From the NCBI GenBank assembly GCA_012518255.1, contig JAAYSX010000088.1, forward strand, positions 1 through 33,799: a stretch of 33,799 bases of DNA. Reading direction: 5' to 3'. Shown one piece after another: positions 23,198 through 31,380 of the stretch (position 1 is the stretch's first letter; each line of letters opens with the position of its first letter). The translations under genes were made by a program, and so were the position numbers. Under the pieces are notes generated by a model. The model saw only the letters and a program-made list of their open reading frames with translations. It searched no databases and was not told the DNA's origin. The DNA comes from Candidatus Epulonipiscium sp. (GTDB lineage Bacteria > Bacillota > Clostridia > Lachnospirales > Cellulosilyticaceae).

Positions 23198-24799
23198 ATG
23201 ACTAAAAAATTTAGAAATCTTATCTACGGTGCACTAACAGTGACGTTAGCTGCAGGAATGCTAACAGGCTGTTCATCAAGTGATAAGCCAGAACCAACAC
23301 CAGAAGAAGGATCAAGTGAAGTAGTAGAGGTAGATGATGAAACAAATGAAGATGGTAAGCTATTTGATGAAACATTAGAATTTAGCTATATGGGTAACAT
23401 ATGGGGAGACCACCCACAAGATGGGAATGCTATCTTTGATGAAATGATGGAAAGAACTAATACAGATATAGACTTCCAATGGTTCCCAGCAGCAAACTAT
23501 GCTGAGAAAGTAGGGGTGACACTAGCATCAGGTAAATTGCCAGATATGATTTATGGCGGGGATATTGCAACTTTAGTGGATGAGGCAGCTATTATCCCAC
23601 TTGATGATTTACTAGAAGAACATGGACAAAACATTTTAAAAGCTATTGGTGAGGAAGACTTAAAGTATATGAGGCATGCGGGAGATGGTCGTATTTACTT
23701 TATACCAACTATACTTGACTATCCACCAGCATATTCAATGCAAATCCGTGAAGACTGGTTAGATAATGTTGGAATAGATGAAGTTCCAGAAGACTGGGAT
23801 GAATGGAAGGCAGCTTGGAAGGCATTTAAAGAGCAAGATGCAAACAATGATGGGGATCCAACTAACGACGTGCCATTTTCAGGTGACATATATTCACTTA
23901 TGCCAGCTTTTGGCCTAAACGTAGCAGATAAATTTGGATTTATGGAAGATGAAGATGGTAACTACACATTGGCATACGAACTTCCAGAATTTAGGGTGTT
24001 CCTAGAAGAGATGAGAGAACTTTACAGTGAAGGTATTTTAGATACAGAATTCTCAACAAGGGGTACATTTGTAGATAATGTTGAGCTTGAAAAAGCATTC
24101 CATGCAAACATAGCAGGATCAAGTATGACATGGGCAGCAAACACAAGAACAACAACAGATATATTAAGGGAAATTGATGAGAATGCAAAACTTATTGGAG
24201 TAAAACCAATTAAAGGACCTGGAGGACACCAAGGAATTCCACAAAGGAAGCGTGTATCAGGGTCAGCAGCAATTACTGTTGCAGGAGAAGATAAGGCAGA
24301 AGATATTGTTAAATTCTTTAACTACCTATTCAGTGACGAAGGTATAGAGTTAATGTCATATGGTATTGAAGGAGAACACCACGAAAAAATAGATGGAAAG
24401 CCAGTACTTAAAGCACCTTACAATGATGGGTTCGAAGAAGCACGTCAAGCTGGATTAAACTTCACTCCAGTACCACATGTGTTTGATGGAGATGCTTATA
24501 CACAATTAACATTTGCAGGTAAAACAGAAGAAGAATTAGAAGAAACAACAAAAATGTTCTATGATGCATTATTAGTTGGAGAAGATTACTTCTTTGTACC
24601 AACACCACTTCTTAACACACAGGCATTTGCGGAAAAACAAGCAGTTGTATTCCCGAAAATCGAACAATTATTAGCAGAGTGTGTAACTGGAAGTATTAGT
24701 GTAGATAAATTCTTTGAAGAATATGAGAAACTTAAACCAGTAGGATTACAAGAAATATTAGATGAAGGAAAAGAAGCTTGGGAATATATTAAGGGTTAA
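23198..24799 (+). CDS. Lpl-type extracellular solute-binding lipoprotein
   Basis: Receptor of the importer, 533 residues, a large family-1 solute-binding protein. Lipobox M-L-T-G-C with C25, an acidic linker to about residue 50, then the binding domain. Trp- and Tyr-rich segments (W-G-D-H-P, F-Q-W-F-P-A, D-W-D-E-W-K-A-A-W) fit oligosaccharide binding. Length and layout match LplA/YtcQ-like proteins. Ribosome site AAGGGAGG. Followed by a hairpin before the GH4 gene, which may raise lipoprotein expression over the downstream enzymes. Cargo, by context: MurNAc-containing glycan. Confidence 0.88.
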   Translation: MTKKFRNLIYGALTVTLAAGMLTGCSSSDKPEPTPEEGSSEVVEVDDETNEDGKLFDETLEFSYMGNIWGDHPQDGNAIFDEMMERTNTDIDFQWFPAANYAEKVGVTLASGKLPDMIYGGDIATLVDEAAIIPLDDLLEEHGQNILKAIGEEDLKYMRHAGDGRIYFIPTILDYPPAYSMQIREDWLDNVGIDEVPEDWDEWKAAWKAFKEQDANNDGDPTNDVPFSGDIYSLMPAFGLNVADKFGFMEDEDGNYTLAYELPEFRVFLEEMRELYSEGILDTEFSTRGTFVDNVELEKAFHANIAGSSMTWAANTRTTTDILREIDENAKLIGVKPIKGPGGHQGIPQRKRVSGSAAITVAGEDKAEDIVKFFNYLFSDEGIELMSYGIEGEHHEKIDGKPVLKAPYNDGFEEARQAGLNFTPVPHVFDGDAYTQLTFAGKTEEELEETTKMFYDALLVGEDYFFVPTPLLNTQAFAEKQAVVFPKIEQLLAECVTGSISVDKFFEEYEKLKPVGLQEILDEGKEAWEYIKG

Positions 24800-24812
24800 T
24801 CAATTTTAATAA

Positions 24813-24844
24813 GCTAGGAGTAGTTAATCTACTCCTAGCCTTTT
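24813..24844 (+). terminator. Intra-operon hairpin, probable partial terminator
   Basis: GCTAGGAGTAG (24813-24823) pairs perfectly with CTACTCCTAGC (24829-24839), followed by only CTTTT. No clear new promoter follows before the GH4 gene, so read-through is likely. Confidence 0.65.
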
Positions 24845-24888
24845 AAAATGATAAATTAAGTCTTGCTAATTAAGGAAGGAGCTTAATA

Positions 24889-26199
24889 ATGAGTGAAGGA
24901 ATTAAGATAGTAACAATAGGTGGAGGATCTAGCTATACACCAGAACTTATTGAAGGATTTATAAAAAGAATAGATGAATTACCAGTAAGAGAAATATGGC
25001 TTGTTGATTGTGAGGACGGTAAAGAAAAATTAGAAATAGTGGGGTCACTAGCCAGGAGGATGGTTAAAAAAGCAGGAGTTCCTATAACTATACATACAAC
25101 ACTTGATAGGAGGGAAGCACTAAAGGATGCAGACTTTGTAACAACCCAAATGCGTGTGGGATTACTTGATGCCCGTATTAAAGATGAAAGGATACCACTT
25201 AGTCACGGTATGTTCGGCCAGGAAACAAATGGGGCTGGAGGACTCTTTAAGGCACTTCGTACTATTCCAGTAATGATGGAAATTTGCAAAGATATAGAAG
25301 AACTTTGCCCCGATGCATGGTTAATCAACTTTACAAATCCAGCTGGGATTGTAACAGAGGCAGTAAATAGGTATACCAATGTAAAGCGTGTTATTGGCCT
25401 TTGTAATGTACCCTTTGATATGCATATGGCACTTGCAAAAATTGTAGATATGCCGCCTGAAAAAGTTAGGATAACAATAGCAGGCTTAAATCATATGAGC
25501 TATGTAACAGGTGTATATGCAGATGGTAAAGATATGACTGAATATGTACTTAGCAAATGGGGTACACAAAGTGTCAATAATATAAAAGGAACAGAGTGGA
25601 GCAATGCCTTTATAAGAGAACTTGGGGCTGTACCATCACCTTACCATAGATATTATTACATGGAAAAGGAATATCTAGAAGAAGCTATAGAAAAATATGA
25701 AGAAAATGGAACACGTGCTGAAACAGTACAAAAGCTAGAAAGTGAATTATTTGAACTCTATAAGGATGAAAGTCTAGATGTAAAACCTGAACAACTCGAG
25801 AAACGTGGTGGGGCATATTATAGCGATGCTGCCTGCAACTTAATTAGTTCCATATACAATGATAAGGGAGATGTACAGGTAGTCAATACAGTTAATAAAG
25901 GTGTTGTTCAGGAGTTAGAATATGATGAAGTAGCAGAACTTAGCTGTATGATTACAAAAAGTGGTCCAGTTCCTATAGCAGTTGGAAAACTTCCAAAGCA
26001 TGCCAAAGGCTTAGTTCAGCAAATAAAGTCCTTCGAAATAGCTGCCTGTGAAGCTGCCATAACAGGAGATTATGATAAGGCGCTAGCTGCTATGATTATT
26101 AACCCATTAGTAGCATCACAAAGATACAGTATAACAGTACTAGATGAATTACTCGAGGCACATAAAGAATATTTACCACAGTTCTTCAAAGAAGATTAG
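24889..26199 (+). CDS. GH4 6-phospho-glycosidase
   Basis: NAD+ and divalent-metal dependent glycosidase acting by oxidation-elimination on phosphorylated sugars, 436 residues. Dinucleotide loop T-I-G-G-G-S-S-Y-T-P-E-L (9-20), G-Q-E-T-N-G-A-G-G (110-118), N-F-T-N-P-A-G (147-153), metal ligands C172 (G-L-C-N-V-P-F-D) and H202 (G-L-N-H-M-S-Y), and the Tyr cluster S-P-Y-H-R-Y-Y-Y (250-257). The sequence type is that of 6-phospho-beta-glucosidases (LicH/CelF/BglT). In this operon a phosphorylated amino-sugar or muramyl disaccharide is a more likely substrate than cellobiose phosphate, but nothing in the sequence proves this. Ribosome site AAGGAAGGAG. The imported sugar is not phosphorylated by an ABC system, so one of the two BadF kinases would have to act first. 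Confidence 0.9.
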   Translation: MSEGIKIVTIGGGSSYTPELIEGFIKRIDELPVREIWLVDCEDGKEKLEIVGSLARRMVKKAGVPITIHTTLDRREALKDADFVTTQMRVGLLDARIKDERIPLSHGMFGQETNGAGGLFKALRTIPVMMEICKDIEELCPDAWLINFTNPAGIVTEAVNRYTNVKRVIGLCNVPFDMHMALAKIVDMPPEKVRITIAGLNHMSYVTGVYADGKDMTEYVLSKWGTQSVNNIKGTEWSNAFIRELGAVPSPYHRYYYMEKEYLEEAIEKYEENGTRAETVQKLESELFELYKDESLDVKPEQLEKRGGAYYSDAACNLISSIYNDKGDVQVVNTVNKGVVQELEYDEVAELSCMITKSGPVPIAVGKLPKHAKGLVQQIKSFEIAACEAAITGDYDKALAAMIINPLVASQRYSITVLDELLEAHKEYLPQFFKED

Positions 26200-26217
26200 G
26201 CAGGTGAAGATTACTTT

Positions 26218-27363
26218 ATGAGTAAAAAATATGTAATTGGACTTATGTCAGGAACATCTTTAGATGGGATTGATGCAGCTCTTGTTAGTATCGATGAAGA
26301 TGGGCAAGGTAGGAATATTGAGCTACTTAGTTTTATAGAGGAACCGTTAGACGAAAACTTAAAGGAAAAAATAAAAAAGTCCTGCTCTCCAGAAAGCTCA
26401 GACGTAGAAACAATCTGTAGCTTAAACTTTCAACTTGGATATGCATTCGCTAATGCAGCTCATACAGTATGTGAAAAAGTAGGATTTCCCATAAGTAAAG
26501 TTGATTATATAGGGTCCCATGGACAAACTATTTATCATATCCCAAGTGAAAGAGATAAGCTTATAAGATCTACATTGCAAATAGGAGAGCCTGCTATTAT
26601 TGCATATGAAACCAAAACACCAGTCATATCTGACTTTAGAGTAATGGATATGGCAGCTGGGGGGCAGGGTGCACCCTTAGTCCCCTATACAGAATATCTT
26701 CTTTATAAGTCTGATAAAAACAGGTGTTTACAAAACATAGGTGGTATAGGTAATGTAACCGTTATTCCGGCAAATGGGAGTCTGGATGATGTATTTGCCT
26801 TTGATACAGGCCCTGGAAATATGATAATTAATGAAGTAGTAGAAGAATTAAAATCTATACCCTATGACAAGGATGGGTACTTTGCATCAAAGGGTCAGAT
26901 TAATGAAAAACTACTTAATAAATTAATGGATATTGAATATATTAAGGAGCCACCACCAAAAACAACTGGTAGGGAAAAGTTTGGAAGGCCATTTGCTCTT
27001 AATATATTAGAAGAGAATAAGCATCTAAAAGACGAGGATATTATAGCAACAGTAACTATGTATACAGCAAAAAGTATAGCATATAATTATAAGCGATTTG
27101 TAGAGCCTAGCCATAATATTGATGAAGTAATTGTAGGTGGTGGCAGTTACAACAAAACACTTGTAGGGATGTTAGGGAAAGAGCTACCACAGTCTAAGGT
27201 AATGATTCAAGAAGATTTAGGCCTTATGTCTTCGGCTAAGGAAGCCATTGCCTTTGCCCTACTTGCCTATGAAACTATGAATAAGAGGGAAGGTAATGTT
27301 CTAGGAGCAACAGGAGCTAAGGAAAGAGTCCTGCTAGGTAATATTACACCTTTTAATAAGTAA
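26218..27363 (+). CDS. anmK: Anhydro-N-acetylmuramic acid kinase
   Basis: Opens the 1,6-anhydro ring of anhydroMurNAc and phosphorylates it to MurNAc-6-phosphate, the MurQ substrate. 381 residues; phosphate loop G-L-M-S-G-T-S-L-D-G-I-D (8-19), I-G-S-H-G-Q-T, N-I-G-G-I-G-N-V-T-V and F-D-T-G-P-G-N-M-I-I are all diagnostic. 18 bases after the GH4 gene; last gene of unit 2. Its substrate arises only from lytic transglycosylases, so the host must take up such products from other bacteria or make them itself. Confidence 0.96.
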   Translation: MSKKYVIGLMSGTSLDGIDAALVSIDEDGQGRNIELLSFIEEPLDENLKEKIKKSCSPESSDVETICSLNFQLGYAFANAAHTVCEKVGFPISKVDYIGSHGQTIYHIPSERDKLIRSTLQIGEPAIIAYETKTPVISDFRVMDMAAGGQGAPLVPYTEYLLYKSDKNRCLQNIGGIGNVTVIPANGSLDDVFAFDTGPGNMIINEVVEELKSIPYDKDGYFASKGQINEKLLNKLMDIEYIKEPPPKTTGREKFGRPFALNILEENKHLKDEDIIATVTMYTAKSIAYNYKRFVEPSHNIDEVIVGGGSYNKTLVGMLGKELPQSKVMIQEDLGLMSSAKEAIAFALLAYETMNKREGNVLGATGAKERVLLGNITPFNK

Positions 27364-27386
27364 TAATGAATATAAAAACTTGTAGA

Positions 27387-27432
27387 ATAGCAGTATTAGG
27401 ACTATAATCCTAGTACTGCTATCTGTTTTTTT
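27387..27432 (+). terminator. Terminator closing amino-sugar unit 2
   Basis: A 15-bp stem (27387-27401 with 27408-27422, one G-U pair) followed by CTGTTTTTTT. Confidence 0.9.
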
Positions 27433-27449
27433 AGGATGTAATAAGTAAA

Positions 27450-27710
27450 TTAATCAAAGGGTGGATTATAAACCATATTAAAAATAAAAGTCTTAATGGT
27501 ATCATGGTCTATACTATTAGCTAGGTCAACAATAAGATCACTATTAGACTCCAAGGCATTTAATAAATCATCTCTAATAGAATGCTTGGCAAACCTGTTA
27601 ATTAGGCCAGATAATTTTTTAAGTCCTTTTTGGGGATTTGTTTTCAGATCATAAATAATAGTATCAGTTGTAGATGAAAGAAACCTCTTAAATAGGGCAT
27701 TATTAATCAT
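27450..27710 (-). CDS. Small protein of unknown function
   Basis: An 86-residue, probably all-helical cytoplasmic protein. ATG at 27710 has AAAGGATG upstream on the reverse strand; a longer frame from 27758 lacks a comparable site and would enter the leader of the divergent gene. The sequence (L-K-T-N-P-Q-K-G-L-K-K-L-S-G-L-I and later D-H-D-T-I-K-T-F-I-F-N-M-V-Y-N) reminds me of the helical region that precedes the radical SAM core in some SPASM-type proteins, but no Fe-S motif is present. It may be a free-standing version or a remnant of such a protein. Divergent from the radical SAM gene at 27789. No assigned function. Confidence 0.6.
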   Translation of the reverse strand: MINNALFKRFLSSTTDTIIYDLKTNPQKGLKKLSGLINRFAKHSIRDDLLNALESNSDLIVDLANSIDHDTIKTFIFNMVYNPPFD

Positions 27711-27788
27711 TAAATCATCCTTTACTATTAAGCTATAGATATATTTATGATAAAACAAGTTATAATATGAATTTAGAAGGAGAAAAGT

Positions 27789-28718
27789 ATGAAGTGGGAA
27801 AATAAGAGATATAGGTCTTTTTCCTATGAAATGAAAAAGATATTTGAATCAAAGATTATAAAACTATCCCTAGATGGGGGATTTACCTGCCCGAATAGGG
27901 ACGGAAGCATAGCTAGAAGGGGTTGCATTTTCTGCGGAGAAGAGGGAGCGGGAGAGTTTGCAGCATCAAGGGATCTGACCATTAAGGAGCAAATAAATAG
28001 CCAAAAAGAGTGGATGTCTAAGAAATGGGGCAACGGCAAGTATATATCATTCTTTCAAAACTTCACAAATACCTATTCAACATATGAGGATTTGAAAAAC
28101 AAATATAATCAGGCCATATCAGAAAAAGATATAGTTGGACTTGCTATAGCCACAAGGCCAGACTGTTTATCAAAGGATGTGCTTGATTTATTAGAAGAGA
28201 TAAATAAAAAGACCTTCCTATGGGTAGAGTTGGGTCTTCAGACTATACATGATGATAGTAGTGATTTTATTAGGAGAGGATATGAATTAGAATGCTATGA
28301 TAGGGCCATTAAAGAGCTGGATAAAAGGGATATTAAGGTAGTTAGCCATTTAATATTTGGCCTTCCCGGAGAGACAAGGGAGGATATTCTATCATCTGTA
28401 AGCTACGTAGCAAGGACTAATACATGGGGCATAAAGATACACTCCCTATATATACAGGAAGCTACAGACCTTGCTGATTATTATATAAAGAGCCCCTTTA
28501 AACTCTTAACTAAAGAAGAGTATGTATCCTTAGTAGCAGATAGTATTGAGATACTACCCCAGCATATGGTAATACACCGTTTAACAGGTGATGGTAAAAG
28601 ATCCCTACTGATAGAACCTAAGTGGAGCCTAGGAAAACGTAGGGTACTATCAGCTATTGATCAGGAATTGAAAGCCAGGGATAGCTATCAGGGTATAAAA
28701 ACACCTACTGGGATTTAG
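27789..28718 (+). CDS. TIGR01212-type radical SAM protein (YtqA/YhcC family)
   Basis: A 309-residue radical SAM enzyme of unknown reaction. The Fe-S cysteines are C34, C46 and C49 (T-C-P-N-R-D-G-S and G-C-I-F-C-G), the stretched C-x11-C-x2-C spacing peculiar to this family, distinct from the usual CxxxCxxC. Other conserved parts: Y-I-S-F-F-Q-N-F-T-N-T-Y, A-T-R-P-D-C-L, W-V-E-L-G-L-Q-T, H-L-I-F-G-L-P-G-E-T and H-R-L-T-G-D-G. ATG 27789 follows AAGGAG. The last 14 bases overlap the convergent gene at 28705. Confidence 0.92.
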   Translation: MKWENKRYRSFSYEMKKIFESKIIKLSLDGGFTCPNRDGSIARRGCIFCGEEGAGEFAASRDLTIKEQINSQKEWMSKKWGNGKYISFFQNFTNTYSTYEDLKNKYNQAISEKDIVGLAIATRPDCLSKDVLDLLEEINKKTFLWVELGLQTIHDDSSDFIRRGYELECYDRAIKELDKRDIKVVSHLIFGLPGETREDILSSVSYVARTNTWGIKIHSLYIQEATDLADYYIKSPFKLLTKEEYVSLVADSIEILPQHMVIHRLTGDGKRSLLIEPKWSLGKRRVLSAIDQELKARDSYQGIKTPTGI

Positions 28719-29484
28719 GTTTTTTGTGCTCTTCTAAATGTGCTATCTTATCCTTAATATTAGGGAAGGACTTTTCAAGACGCCTATGAACAAAGCCTTT
28801 TTTCTTGGATAGCTTATCATATTTGGCCTTTAATTTCATAGCTTCAATTTCAGACTTTGAATCACCAAAGGCCTTAATAGCAGTTGACATACCCTTATAT
28901 ATATTTTCGCCTATATGACCGGAATATATATTTAGTTTTTCTTCAACTTCATTAAGAATACGTAGGCGGTTGTTTATTTCTTTTATTCCTAAAATAGTTA
29001 TAATAAAATCAATAGTAAAATAGGAAAAGAAAATAAGGAGAAGAACATAGCCTACCGTGTTATCAAGGTAAGATATAAGCTTGTGAATGGGGGCATGAAT
29101 AATATTTAGTACAAATACGGCACCAAGGCCCCATGCAATAGAGAATGATAGGGATATATACCCTCCTATATTAAAAGGTAGGTTAGAGTAGTCCCACCAT
29201 TTGGTATCAAATACCTTTTCAAGCACATAACCTGTTATAAGTTCTAAAATAGATGTAAGAATAATAGAGCCTATAAATAATAAAATAAGGTTGTCCACAA
29301 GAGGGCCAAGTACAAAAATTAGTATAGCCATACCAACACCATAAATAGGACATATGGGGCCATTTAAAAACCCCCTATTAACAAACTTACCTGATGTAAC
29401 TGTATGAAAGGCAACCTCTACACACCAACCTAGAAAAGCGTAGATAACAAAAATCCATAAGTATCCTATGAGTGAATATTGCAT
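28705..29484 (-). CDS. CmpB-type (PF06541) membrane protein
   Basis: A 259-residue protein with about five membrane segments in the first 165 residues (F-L-G-W-C-V-E-V, G-F-L-N-G-P-I-C-P-I-Y-G, W-W-D-Y-S) and a charged C-terminal cytoplasmic tail. The family is labelled putative ABC transporter permease but no ATPase partner is seen here and the function is not established. Start at 29484 follows AGGAGG on the reverse strand. Its 3' end overlaps the convergent radical SAM gene by 14 bases. Confidence 0.85.
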   Translation of the reverse strand: MQYSLIGYLWIFVIYAFLGWCVEVAFHTVTSGKFVNRGFLNGPICPIYGVGMAILIFVLGPLVDNLILLFIGSIILTSILELITGYVLEKVFDTKWWDYSNLPFNIGGYISLSFSIAWGLGAVFVLNIIHAPIHKLISYLDNTVGYVLLLIFFSYFTIDFIITILGIKEINNRLRILNEVEEKLNIYSGHIGENIYKGMSTAIKAFGDSKSEIEAMKLKAKYDKLSKKKGFVHRRLEKSFPNIKDKIAHLEEHKKPKSQ

Positions 29485-29547
29485 AATATCCTCCTAAAAT
29501 TATTTACCTTATTATAACAAATTATGTTATAGTGAACAAGCTACTGG

Positions 29548-30135
29548 TTAGTAATTTTTCTCCTTTAGAAAAATATAAGAAAGGAGATATCCAATTATAA
29601 GCCCTCCAAGGTGGGCTGTAGTACTAATACTTGGTGATACCACTGTTATGGCAAGGTTTATACCAAGTAAGGATAGGAGACTTCTCCTGCCCTCGGGTGT
29701 TATCATATAAGGGCGGCGGTGTAGAAGGTATAAAAATGCACCTAGAAGGCCAAATAAGCTACCAGAAGCACCTGCAGATACAGATTTAAAGTTAAATATA
29801 AAGGTTGTTAAATTACCGCCTATTCCAGTAAGTAGGAAGAAAAGGAGGTATTTTTTGCTACCCATAAGCCCCTCAATCTGAGGGCCAAATATATATAGAG
29901 CATAGCTATTAAAAATTATATGCATAAGTCCGATATGGATAAAAATAGAGCTTATAAATCTATAATATTCCTTATAAAAAAGAACATATGGAGGAAACAT
30001 AGCGCCATATTTAATAAGTGCATCAGTATTAGTGGTTCCACCATTTAAAGCAATAAATATAAAATAAAAAACTATGATTACCAGGAATATAAAGGTTACC
30101 TTAGCCCTCCTGTATAAATCCTTTAATTTGTGCAA
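29548..30135 (-). CDS. Rhomboid-family intramembrane serine protease
   Basis: Cuts membrane-embedded substrates. With the chosen TTG start the protein has 195 residues and about six membrane helices. Active residues are present: S124 in G-A-S-G-S-L-F-G, H175 in T-A-H-L-G-G and N76 in H-I-I-F-N-S-Y. The open frame reaches 30300, but that extension runs across the start of the divergent sfsA gene. AAAGGAG at 30145-30151 touches an ATG at 30144 with no spacing, while a TTG at 30135 lies nine bases from it, so translation most likely starts at 30135 (30144 is the alternative). Confidence 0.87.
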   Translation of the reverse strand: MHKLKDLYRRAKVTFIFLVIIVFYFIFIALNGGTTNTDALIKYGAMFPPYVLFYKEYYRFISSIFIHIGLMHIIFNSYALYIFGPQIEGLMGSKKYLLFFLLTGIGGNLTTFIFNFKSVSAGASGSLFGLLGAFLYLLHRRPYMITPEGRRSLLSLLGINLAITVVSPSISTTAHLGGLIIGYLLSYIFLKEKNY

Positions 30136-30238
30136 GTAGATCATCTCCTTTGTGTAGTGAAATTTTAACAGATAATAATTAAAATAGCAATTATAAGGAT
30201 AAGTAAAAGTAAGAAAAATAAGAAGAAAGGAGTATAAT

Positions 30239-30928
30239 ATGAGATATAATAAGGTTGTAGAAGGAGTTTTTTTATCAAGGCCCAATAGATTTATAGCCAA
30301 GGTGCTTATAAATAACGAAGAAGAAACTGTTCATGTAAAAAATACAGGAAGATGCAGGGAGCTGCTTGTACCAGGGGCAAGGCTAATACTAGAGGATTGT
30401 TCCCATAGGCCAAAGAGAAAAACTAAGTATTCTTTAATAGCTGTATGGAAGGGAGATATGTTAGTCAATATGGATTCCCAGATTCCCAATGCAGTAGTAT
30501 ATGAAGGTATAGAGGATGGCAGAATTAAGGAATTACAAAATATTAAAGAGCTGAAAAGAGAGGTTACCTATAGAAATTCTAGGTTTGATATATATTATGA
30601 AAAGGAAGATGTGAAGGGCTTTATAGAAGTTAAAGGGGTTACCCTAGAAAAAGATGGAATATCTATGTTCCCAGATGCCCCAACTAAAAGAGGGAGTAAG
30701 CATGTGTTAGAAATGATAGAGGCTGTTAAGGAAGGCTATAGAGGGGCTATATTTTTTCTAATTCAGATGGAAGGGCCTAAGGAGTTTAGGACAAACAATA
30801 AAATGGATATGGAATTTGCAAGTGCTATTAAACTTGCTAGTAAAAGTGGTGTGGAGATACTTGCCTATGATTCAATTGTAGGTGAGAATAGCATACATAT
30901 AAACAAACCAATAGATATACAAATATAA
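30239..30928 (+). CDS. sfsA: SfsA family protein
   Basis: A 229-residue protein of the SfsA (sugar fermentation stimulation) family. Conserved stretches: F-L-S-R-P-N-R-F-I-A-K-V, H-V-K-N-T-G-R-C-R-E-L-L, F-I-E-V-K-G-V-T-L-E and F-P-D-A-P-T-K-R-G. The D/E-V-K pattern in the second half resembles nuclease folds. The E. coli member was linked to maltose gene expression, but the molecular role is unclear. ATG 30239 follows AAAGGAG; 32 bases separate it from csoR. Confidence 0.93.
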   Translation: MRYNKVVEGVFLSRPNRFIAKVLINNEEETVHVKNTGRCRELLVPGARLILEDCSHRPKRKTKYSLIAVWKGDMLVNMDSQIPNAVVYEGIEDGRIKELQNIKELKREVTYRNSRFDIYYEKEDVKGFIEVKGVTLEKDGISMFPDAPTKRGSKHVLEMIEAVKEGYRGAIFFLIQMEGPKEFRTNNKMDMEFASAIKLASKSGVEILAYDSIVGENSIHINKPIDIQI

Positions 30929-30960
30929 TAGTTACAACTTAATGGAAGGAGCAAATTAAG

Positions 30961-31266
30961 ATGTGTGAAAAGAAAGAAAGTACTCATAGCCATGGGCATG
31001 ACCATGAGCATAAACATACAAAAGCAGTACTAAATCGCCTATCAAGGGCAAGTGGGCATTTAGAGTCGGTTAAAAGAATGATTGAAAATGGAGAAGACTG
31101 CGGGGAGGTATTAATTCAGCTTTCAGCTGTAACAGGGGCTCTTAATAGTGCAGGTAAAATTATACTAAAAGACCACATGGAACATTGCATTGCCCATGCA
31201 GTTGAGACTGGAGATAATGAAACAATTGATAAGTTTTTAAAAACAATAAATTACCTTGTTAAATAG
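30961..31266 (+). CDS. CsoR/RcnR-family metal-sensing repressor, CsoR-type ligand set
   Basis: A 101-residue all-helical DNA-binding repressor (DUF156). Core: V-L-N-R-L-S-R-A-S-G-H-L-E-S-V-K-R-M-I-E. The ligand residues C47, H72 and C76 have the C-x24-H-x3-C spacing of Cu(I)-sensing CsoR. It also has an extra His-rich N-terminus (H-S-H-G-H-D-H-E-H-K-H) that could bind nickel, cobalt or zinc, so the inducing metal is not certain. Ribosome site GGAAGGAG. Probable target: the gene downstream, whose leader has an operator-like C tract. No CopA or CopZ gene is present in the window. Confidence 0.88.
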   Translation: MCEKKESTHSHGHDHEHKHTKAVLNRLSRASGHLESVKRMIENGEDCGEVLIQLSAVTGALNSAGKIILKDHMEHCIAHAVETGDNETIDKFLKTINYLVK

Positions 31267-31278
31267 TTTTTCTTAATT

Positions 31279-31355
31279 TGTATCCCCCCCAGTGGCTTGT
31301 ATGGAGCCACATTGCCCATTATAATGGGACTATCATATGGGTAATAGGCCCATAT
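31279..31355 (+). promoter_or_regulatory. CsoR-type operator region and structured leader
   Basis: Four elements lie between csoR and the lipoprotein gene. TGTATCCCCCCCAGTGG (31279-31295) has the uninterrupted C tract with short AT flanks seen in class-1 CsoR/RcnR/FrmR operators. GTGGCT/AGCCAC (31292-31297, 31305-31310) is a hairpin. CCCATTATAATGGG (31315-31328) is a perfect palindrome enclosing a TATAAT -10 box. ATATGGG/CCCATAT (31335-31341, 31349-31355) is a further inverted repeat. The array suggests tight repression or a structured 5' leader. I do not recognise a known riboswitch. Confidence 0.5.
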
Positions 31356-31380
31356 AAAATATAAAATAAGGAGATACAAA

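Noticed and set aside
30136-30300. N-terminal extension of the rhomboid protease
   Set aside because: It overlaps the divergent sfsA start and its ribosome site, and AAAGGAG inside the frame at 30145-30151 marks a later start.
31279-31355. Known riboswitch (NiCo, Mn, cobalamin or Moco) before the binding lipoprotein
   Set aside because: I could not place the conserved core of any of these classes. The region is also too short for a cobalamin riboswitch. Operator plus hairpins is the simpler reading.
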